This document shows positions 57,198-64,000 of a stretch of DNA of 64,000 nt, piece after piece (the stretch's first letter is position 1; each line of letters opens with the position of its first letter). The stretch is taken from NCBI RefSeq assembly GCF_037975245.1, contig NC_092571.1:8594501-8658500 (forward strand), in the 5' to 3' direction. Under the pieces are notes generated by a model that saw nothing but the letters and a program-made list of their open reading frames with translations, ran no database searches and had not been told where the DNA came from. The position numbers and the translations under genes are program-made. Origin of the DNA: Apostichopus japonicus. Taxonomy: Eukaryota; Echinodermata; Holothuroidea; Aspidochirotida; Stichopodidae.

Positions 57198-59706
57198 GGT
57201 ACCGATCAATCATATATGCGGTACACATCAATCGAATGTGCGGTACCGATCAATCGAATGTGCGGTATTGATCAATCGAATGTTCGGTACCGATCAATCG
57301 AATGTTCGGTACCGATCAATCGAATGTTCGGTACCGATCAATCGAATGTTCTGTACCGATCAATCGAATGTGCCGTACCGATCAATCGAATGTGCGGTAC
57401 CGATCAATCGAATGTTCGGTACCGATCAATCGAATGTTCGGTACCGATCAATCGAATGTTCGGTACCGATCAATCGAATGTTCTGTACCGATCAATCGAA
57501 TGTGCCGTACCGATCAATCGAATGTTCGGTACCGATCAATCGAATGTTCGGTACCGATCAATCGAATGTTCGGTACCGATCAATCGAATGTTCGGTACCG
57601 ATCAATCGAATGTTCGGTACCGATCAATCGAATGTTCTGTACCGATCAATCGAATGTGCCGTACCGATCAATCGAATGTGCGGTACCGATCAATCGAATG
57701 TTCGTTACCGATCAATCGAATGTGCGGTATTGATCAATCGAATGTTCGGTACCGATCAATCGAATGTTCGGTACCGATTAATCGATTGTGCGGTACCGAT
57801 CAATCGAATGTGCGGTACCGATCAATCGAATGTGCGGTACCGATCAATCGAATGTGCGGTATTGATTAATCGAATGTTCGGTACCGATCAATCGAATGTT
57901 CGGTACTGATCAATCGAATGTTCGGTACCGATCAATCGAATGTTCGGTACCGATCAATAGAATGTTCGGTACCGATCAATCGAATGTTCGGTACCGATCA
58001 ATAGAAAGTTCGGTACCGATCAATCGAATGTTCGGTACCGATCAATCGAATGTGCGGTACCAATCAATCATATATGCGGTACACATCAATCGAATGTTCG
58101 GTACCGATCAATCGAATGTGCGGTACCGATTAATCGAATGTGCGGTACCGATCAATAGAATGTGCGGTACCGATCAATCGAATGTTCGATACCGATCAAT
58201 CGAATGTGCGGTACCGGAAAATCGAATGTGCGGTACCGAACAATCGAATATGCGGTACCGATCAATCGAATGTGCGGTACCGATCAATCGAATGTGCGGT
58301 ACCGATCAACTAATGTGCGGTACCGAACAATCGAATGTTCGGTACCGTACCGATGAATCGAATGTGCGGTACCGATCAATCGAATGTGCGGTACCGATCA
58401 ATCGAATGTTCGCTACCGATCAATCGAATGTGCGGTACCGATCAATCGAATGTGCGTTATTGATCAATCGAATGTGCGGTACCGATCAATCGAATGTGCG
58501 GTACCGAACAATCGAATGTGCGGTACCGAGCAATCGAATGTGCGGTACCGATCAATCGAATGTGCTGTACCGATCAATCGAATGTGCGGTACCGATCAAT
58601 CGAATGTGCGGTACCGATCAATCGAATGTGCGGTACGGATCAACTAATGTGCGATACCGAACAATCGAATGTGCGGTACCGATCAATCGAATGTGCGTTA
58701 CCGATCAATCGAATGTGCGGTATTGATCAATCGAATGTGCGGTACCGATCAATCGAATGTTCGGTACCGATCAATCGAATGTGCGGTACCGTTCAATCGA
58801 ATGTTCGGTACCGATCAATCGAATGTGCGGTACCGATCAATCGAATGTGCGGTATTGATCAATCGAATGTTCGGTACCGATCAATCGAATGTTCGGTACC
58901 GATCAATCGAATGTTCGGTACCGATCAATAGAATGTTCGGTACCGATCAATAGAATGTTCGGTACCGATCAATCGAATGTGCGGTACCGATCAATCATAT
59001 ATGCGGTACACATCAATCGAATGTGCGGTACCGATCAATCGAATGTTCGGTACCGATCAATCGAATGTTCGGTACCGATCAATCGAATGTTCGGTACCGA
59101 TCAATCGAATGTTCGGTACCGATCAATCGAATGTTCTGTACCGATCAATCGAATGTGCGTTACCGATCAATCGAATGTTCGGTTCCGATGAATCGAATGT
59201 GCGGTACCGATCAATCGAATGTGCGGTATTGATCAATCGAATGTTCGGTACCGATCAATCGAATGTGCGGTACCGATCAATCGAATGTTCGTTACCGATC
59301 GATCGAATGTGCGGTACCGATCAATCGAATGTGCGGTACCGATCAATCGAATGTGCGGTATTGATCAATCGAATGTGCGGTACCGATCAATCGATTGTGC
59401 GGTACCGTTCAATCGAATGTTCGGTACCGATCAATCGAATGTGCGGTACCGATCAATCGAATGTGCGGTACCGATCAATCGAATGTGCGGTACCGAACAA
59501 TCGAATGTGCGGTACCGAACAATCGAATGTGCGGTACCGATCAATCGAATGTGCTGTACCGATCAATCGAATGTGCGGTACCGATCAATCGAATGTGCGG
59601 TACCGATCAATCGAATGTGCGGTACGGATCAACTAATGTGCGATACCGAACAATCGAATGTGCGGTACCGATCAATCGAATGTGCGTTACCGATCAACGA
59701 ATGTGC
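57198..59706 (+). repeat. 2.5-kb tandem HOR near array edge, copy 1
   Basis: This begins at the CATATATG landmark monomer (57211) and repeats from the landmark at 59720. The offset is 2509 at the start, 2531 around 57.9 kb and 2575 from about 58.1 kb onward, so copy 2 gained three monomers. Rare shared monomers include CCGATCGATCGAATG (59297) and the 21-bp GATCAACGAATG (59694). Confidence 0.8.
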
Positions 59707-62281
59707 GGTACCGATCAATCATATATGCGGTACACATCAATCGAATGTGCGGTACCGATCAATCGAATGTTCGGTACCGATCAATCGAATGTTCGGTACC
59801 GATCAATCGAATGTTCGGTACCGATCAATCGAATGTTCGGTACCGATCAATCGAATGTTCGGTACCGATCAATCGAATGTTCTGTACCGATCAATCGAAT
59901 GTGCCGTACCGATCAATCGAATGTGCGGTACCGATCAATCGAATGTTCGGTACCGATCAATCGAATGTTCGGTACCGATCAATCGAATGTTCGGTACCGA
60001 TCAATCGAATGTTCTGTACCGATCAATCGAATGTGCCGTACCGATCAATCGAATGTTCGGTACCGATCAATCGAATGTTCGGTACCGATCAATCGAATGT
60101 TCGGTACCGATCAATCGAATGTTCGGTACCGATCAATCGAATGTTCGGTACCGATCAATCGAATGTTCTGTACCGATCAATCGAATGTGCCGTACCGATC
60201 AATCGAATGTGCGGTACCGATCAATCGAATGTTCGTTACCGATTAATCGAATGTGCGGTATTGATCAATCGAATGTTCGGTACCGATCAATCGAATGTTC
60301 GGTACCGATTAATCGATTGTGCGGTACCGATCAATCGAATGTGCGGTACCGATCAATCGAATGTGCGGTACCGATCAATCGAATGTGCGGTATTGATTAA
60401 TCGAATGTTCGGTACCGATCAATCGAATGTTCGGTACTGATCAATCGAATGTTCGGTACCGATCAATCGAATGTTCGGTACCGATCAATAGAATGTTCGG
60501 TACCGATCAATCGAATGTTCGGTACCGATCAATCGAATGTTCGGTACCGATCAATCGAATGTTCGGTACCGATCAATAGAAAGTTCGGTACCGATCAATC
60601 GAATGTTCGGTACCGATCAATCGAATGTGCGGTACCAATCAATCATATATGCGGTACACATCAATCGAATGTTCGGTACCGATCAATCGAATGTGCGGTA
60701 CCGATTAATCGAATGTGCGGTACCGATCAATAGAATGTGCGGTACCGATCAATCGAATGTTCGATACCGATCAATCGAATGTGCGGTACCGGAAAATCGA
60801 ATGTGCGGTACCGAACAATCGAATATGCGGTACCGATCAATCGAATGTGCGGTACCGATCAATCGAATGTGCGGTACCGATCAACTAATGTGCGGTACCG
60901 AACAATCGAATGTTCGGTACCGTACCGATGAATCGAATGTGCGGTACCGATCAATCGAATGTGCGGTACCGATCAATCGAATGTTCGCTACCGATCAATC
61001 GAATGTGCGGTACCGATCAATCGAATGTGCGTTATTGATCAATCGAATGTGCGGTACCGATCAATCGAATGTGCGGTACCGAACAATCGAATGTGCGGTA
61101 CCGAGCAATCGAATGTGCGGTACCGATCAATCGAATGTGCTGTACCGATCAATCGAATGTGCGGTACCGATCAATCGAATGTGCGGTACCGATCAATCGA
61201 ATGTGCGGTACGGATCAACTAATGTGCGATACCGAACAATCGAATGTGCGGTACCGATCAATCGAATGTGCGTTACCGATCAATCGAATGTGCGGTATTG
61301 ATCAATCGAATGTGCGGTACCGATCAATCGAATGTTCGGTACCGATCAATCGAATGTGCGGTACCGTTCAATCGAATGTTCGGTACCGATCAATCGAATG
61401 TGCGGTACCGATCAATCGAATGTGCGGTATTGATCAATCGAATGTTCGGTACCGATCAATCGAATGTTCGGTACCGATCAATCGAATGTTCGGTACCGAT
61501 CAATAGAATGTTCGGTACCGATCAATAGAATGTTCGGTACCGATCAATCGAATGTGCGGTACCGATCAATCATATATGCGGTACACATCAATCGAATGTG
61601 CGGTACCGATCAATCGAATGTTCGGTACCGATCAATCGAATGTTCGGTACCGATCAATCGAATGTTCGGTACCGATCAATCGAATGTTCGGTACCGATCA
61701 ATCGAATGTTCTGTACCGATCAATCGAATGTGCGTTACCGATCAATCGAATGTTCGGTTCCGATGAATCGAATGTGCGGTACCGATCAATCGAATGTGCG
61801 GTATTGATCAATCGAATGTTCGGTACCGATCAATCGAATGTGCGGTACCGATCAATCGAATGTTCGTTACCGATCGATCGAATGTGCGGTACCGATCAAT
61901 CGAATGTGCGGTACCGATCAATCGAATGTGCGGTATTGATCAATCGAATGTGCGGTACCGATCAATCGATTGTGCGGTACCGTTCAATCGAATGTTCGGT
62001 ACCGATCAATCGAATGTGCGGTACCGATCAATCGAATGTGCGGTACCGATCAATCGAATGTGCGGTACCGAACAATCGAATGTGCGGTACCGAACAATCG
62101 AATGTGCGGTACCGATCAATCGAATGTGCTGTACCGATCAATCGAATGTGCGGTACCGATCAATCGAATGTGCGGTACCGATCAATCGAATGTGCGGTAC
62201 GGATCAACTAATGTGCGATACCGAACAATCGAATGTGCGGTACCGATCAATCGAATGTGCGTTACCGATCAACGAATGTGC
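59707..62281 (+). repeat. 2.5-kb tandem HOR near array edge, copy 2
   Basis: This copy follows directly and includes CCGATCGATCGAATG (61872) and GATCAACGAATG (62269). After 62281 the sequence no longer follows the CATATATG landmark seen in copy 1 but runs into the terminal stretch of the array. Confidence 0.8.
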
Positions 62282-62763
62282 GGTATTGATCAATCGAATG
62301 TGCGGTACCGATCAATCGAATGTTCGGTACCGATCAATCGATTGTGCGGTACCGTTCAATCGAATGTTCGGTACCGATCAATCGAATGTGCTGTACCGAT
62401 CAATCGAATGTGCGGTACCGATCAATCGAATGTGCGGTACCGATCAATCGAATGTGCGGTACCGAACAATCGAATGTTCGGTACCGTACCGATGAATCGA
62501 ATGTGCGGTTCCGATGAATCGAATGTGCGGTACCGATCAATCGAATGTGCGGTATTGATCAATCGAATGTTCGGTACCGATCAATCGAATGTGCGGTACC
62601 GATCAATCGAATGTTCGTTACCGATCAATCGAATGTGCGGTACCGATCAATCGAATGTGCGGTACCGATCAACCGAATGTGCGGTATTGATCAATCGAAT
62701 GTGCGGTACCGATCAATTGAATGTTCGGTACCGATCAATAGAATGTTCAGTACCGATCAATCG
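62282..62763 (+). repeat. Terminal stretch of the 22-bp array
   Basis: These are the last about 22 monomers before the second satellite. Private changes appear near the edge: GATCAACCGAATG (62669), GATCAATTGAATG (62714) and GTTCAGTACC (62745). The final monomer is cut after the CG at 62763, and the next bases are TTACTGATATCAGC. Confidence 0.85.
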
Positions 62764-63290
62764 TTACTGATATCAGCAAATGAATTGTTGATATCAGCAA
62801 ATGAATTGGTGATATCAGCAATTCCAACATATCGCCAATTCAATTGCTGACATCAGCAAATCATTTAATGATATCACCAAATCATTTAATGATATCAGCA
62901 ATTCGGTTCCTCATATCACTAATTAATTAGTGATATGTTGGAATTGTTGATATCAGCAAATGATTTGCTGATATCAACAATTCAATTGCTGATATCACCA
63001 ATTCATTTGCTGATATCATCAAATATTTGTTGATATCAGCTATTATTTATTGATATCAGCAATTATTTGGTGATATCAACAAATGAATTGGTGATATCAG
63101 CAAATGAATTGCTGATATCAGCAAATGAATTGCTGATGTCAACAATTATTTGGTGATATCAGCAAATAATTGTTGATATCAGCAATTATTTGATGATATC
63201 ATCAAATCATTTGATGATATCAGCAATTAATTGTTGATATCATTAATTTTTTGCTGATATCACCAAATATTTGATGATATCATCAAATAT
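62764..63290. repeat. AT-rich GATATC satellite, 20-21 bp period
   Basis: This is a degenerate tandem repeat with a GATATC core about every 20-21 bp, flanked by AGCAAAT or AACAATT on one side and ATTTGCT or AATTGGT on the other. The core monomer is itself a dyad: 63109-63124 is a perfect 16-bp palindrome, 63188-63207 a perfect 20-bp one, and 63267-63290 a perfect 24-bp one that closes the array. Because of the symmetry no strand can be assigned. It is much more diverged than the 22-bp array. One stretch (62811-62954) departs from the tandem pattern. Confidence 0.9.
62811..62954. repeat. Inverted repeat and 26-bp palindrome in the GATATC satellite
   Basis: The arms at 62811-62833 and 62932-62954 are reverse complements at 22 of 23 positions and include the off-consensus core TTCCAACATATC. 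Between them, 62912-62937 is a perfect 26-bp palindrome centred on TTAATTAA that overlaps the right arm. This could be a terminal-inverted-repeat-like fragment or a foldback inside the satellite. No coding sequence is present. Confidence 0.8.
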
Positions 63291-63553
63291 CGAATAAAAA
63301 GTAAAACGGCTTGCCATAAGGACGCTCCAGCAAAGGTTGCTTTAAGAGAAGCACTGAGACATACTGCTTAACCAGTAGGAAGGCTCGTGACTACCTTGCT
63401 TGGAAAAATAAAGTCGCAATTTAAAGACGTTAATATTAACAATTTCGAGGAAGCAATAAACCCTGCGCAAGATCGTGATACGTGGCGGAGGCCATCACTG
63501 AGCATGTCAGCATCGAGGTAAATGATTCATTAAACTCGTTGCATGCCAGATAG
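63291..63553 (+). pseudogene. Degenerate LINE-type reverse transcriptase C-terminus
   Basis: Frame 63303 onward reads KTACHKDAPAKVALREAL, then an in-frame TAA at 63369-63371. It continues PVGRLVTTLL and ends with EEAINPAQDRDTWRR, with the Trp codon at 63483-63485. The pattern RP-GRP-TT followed about 25 residues later by AQDR-x-x-WR is the usual C-terminal end of animal non-LTR retrotransposon ORF2 proteins (RTE, Jockey and CR1-like). A one-base frameshift after the WR codons (about 63488-63491) restores a frame starting AITEHVSIE that closes at TAG 63551-63553. Only this tail is present; no catalytic reverse-transcriptase motif is visible, and the frame runs straight back into the GATATC satellite. 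The clade cannot be assigned. An old gene fragment is a less likely alternative. Confidence 0.6.
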
Positions 63554-63567
63554 ACCAGACTCAACAT

Positions 63568-63615
63568 ACTACTACTACTACTACTCAGAGCCGTATATAC
63601 GGCTCTGCTACTACT
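63568..63615. repeat. ACT microsatellite split by a 22-bp palindrome
   Basis: Six ACT units (63568-63585) are followed by a perfect 22-bp palindrome at 63586-63607 (left half CAGAGCCGTAT, right half its reverse complement), then CTACTACT (63608-63615). The microsatellite starts 14 bp after the stop codon of the retrotransposon remnant, so the unit may be that element's 3-prime tail. Some non-LTR elements end in a stem-loop plus simple repeat. The palindrome could equally be a transposon scar. Confidence 0.75.
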
Positions 63616-64000
63616 GTACTACAAATGTCGAACGAGGAACGCGGAATAAGTAACTAACTTCACACCGGTCAGCTTCCATACGTTGAAACTAAGTGTAGTG
63701 ATATTCATCATATGTCGTGTGCTGTACAGGGTGCAAGACCTGTTTCTGGTCCAGTCCACCGGCTGTGGGATTACAACCTCAATGTACATTGGTGCAGAGT
63801 GTGACCTGAACTAACGGAGTTCCTAACAGATACCCTTTATAAACTAAGACGAATTTGTTATGACTGTCGTAAAAAAAAAATCATGTACTACAGTACTAGT
63901 ACATTGTTGCATACCTGGTGAACAAACCTGGTGAGTGTTACGTAACATTAAGCTAAGTTCGTACAAAGTAGCCTAAGCTTGTAAGTTGTAGTATTGTCTA
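63616..64000. other. Unassigned single-copy-like flank
   Basis: I find no recognisable gene, RNA gene or transposon here. Small features are a run of ten A at 63871-63880, a 7-bp inverted repeat ATGTACT / AGTACAT at 63883-63889 and 63898-63904, and a 9-bp direct repeat ACCTGGTGA at 63913-63921 and 63926-63934. I see no tRNA-type B-box that would mark a SINE. The composition differs clearly from both satellites. It is the best anchor for placing the array in a genome. Confidence 0.7.

Larger units (their letters stand above)
1..62763 (+). repeat. 22-bp GGTACC-centred satellite array
   Basis: This is a continuous head-to-tail tandem array with no interruption by unique sequence or a transposon that I can see. 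A clean reference monomer lies at 2470-2491: CGAATGTGCGGTACCG then ATCAAT. The array begins inside a monomer, so its left end is outside the window; its right end is the CG at 62762-62763. The commonest subtype difference is G or T at monomer base 8. Recurring variants include GGTATTGATC for GGTACCGATC, and GAACAAT, GAGCAAT, GGACAAT, GTTCAAT, GATGAAT or GATTAAT in the last third. Others are TGCGTTACC, TGCGATACC, TGCTGTACC, CAATAGAATG and CAACTAATG. Consensus GC is 50 percent, with three CpGs per 22 bp. I do not recognise it as a named satellite family. The centromeric, subtelomeric or heterochromatic location cannot be decided from sequence. Confidence 0.98.

Noticed and set aside
59219-60400. 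393-codon forward open frame
   Set aside because: Same satellite artefact. It spans a HOR junction and overlaps equally long frames in other phases.
1-62763. CRISPR-like array or bacterial repeat locus
   Set aside because: There are no unique spacers; repeats are contiguous head to tail, and the flank contains a eukaryotic-type retroelement tail.
1-62763. Telomeric repeat
   Set aside because: The monomer is 22 bp with balanced GC on both strands and no G-rich/C-rich strand asymmetry or known telomere motif.
1-62763. TAL-effector-like or other structured repeat protein
   Set aside because: The repeat peptide has the same period as the DNA monomer in every frame, lacks frame preservation (21-, 27- and 22-bp units mixed), and has no flanking domains.
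63616-64000. tRNA-derived SINE or tRNA gene in the right flank
   Set aside because: I see no B-box-like GGTTCGANNCC and no cloverleaf. The A10 run alone is not evidence.

Overview
The window is almost entirely satellite DNA from a eukaryotic, probably metazoan, genome. I find no intact gene, RNA gene or CRISPR array. Animal origin is inferred from the degenerate LINE-type retrotransposon tail at the right end and from the satellite-plus-microsatellite landscape. The species cannot be read from the sequence.

Region 1 (1-62763) is one uninterrupted, head-to-tail array of a 22-bp monomer, about 2,850 units if the mean length is 22 bp, and it is open at the left window edge. Each monomer reads CGAATGTGCGGTACCG followed by ATCAAT. 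There are two main subtypes, G or T at the eighth base (GTGCGG or GTTCGG), and a limited vocabulary of recurring variants. The monomer is a quasi-palindrome centred on GGTACC and carries three CpGs. Variant monomers recur in the same order over kilobases, which gives a nested higher-order repeat (HOR) structure. This comprises a roughly 4.0-4.3 kb family at 1507-12172, a local triplication at 17.57-18.75 kb, a near-identical 3.0-kb tandem pair at 27.7-33.7 kb, a 4.6-5 kb block shared by 32.8-37.4 and 41.5-46.6 kb, a composite 2.3-2.5 kb HOR at 47.4-54.2 kb, and tandem pairs at 54.2-56.8 and 57.2-62.3 kb. Most copies differ by whole numbers of 22-bp units.

Region 2 (62764-63290) is a second, unrelated, AT-rich satellite of about 20-21 bp centred on GATATC. 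It is also strongly palindromic and abuts the first array with no spacer.

Region 3 (63291-64000) is single-copy-like DNA. It starts with a decayed C-terminus of a non-LTR retrotransposon reverse-transcriptase ORF (63291-63553), followed by an ACT microsatellite interrupted by a perfect 22-bp palindrome, then about 385 bp in which I recognise nothing.

The many forward-strand open frames in region 1 (up to about 460 codons) come from a monomer that has no stop codon on the + strand. They are not annotated as genes.
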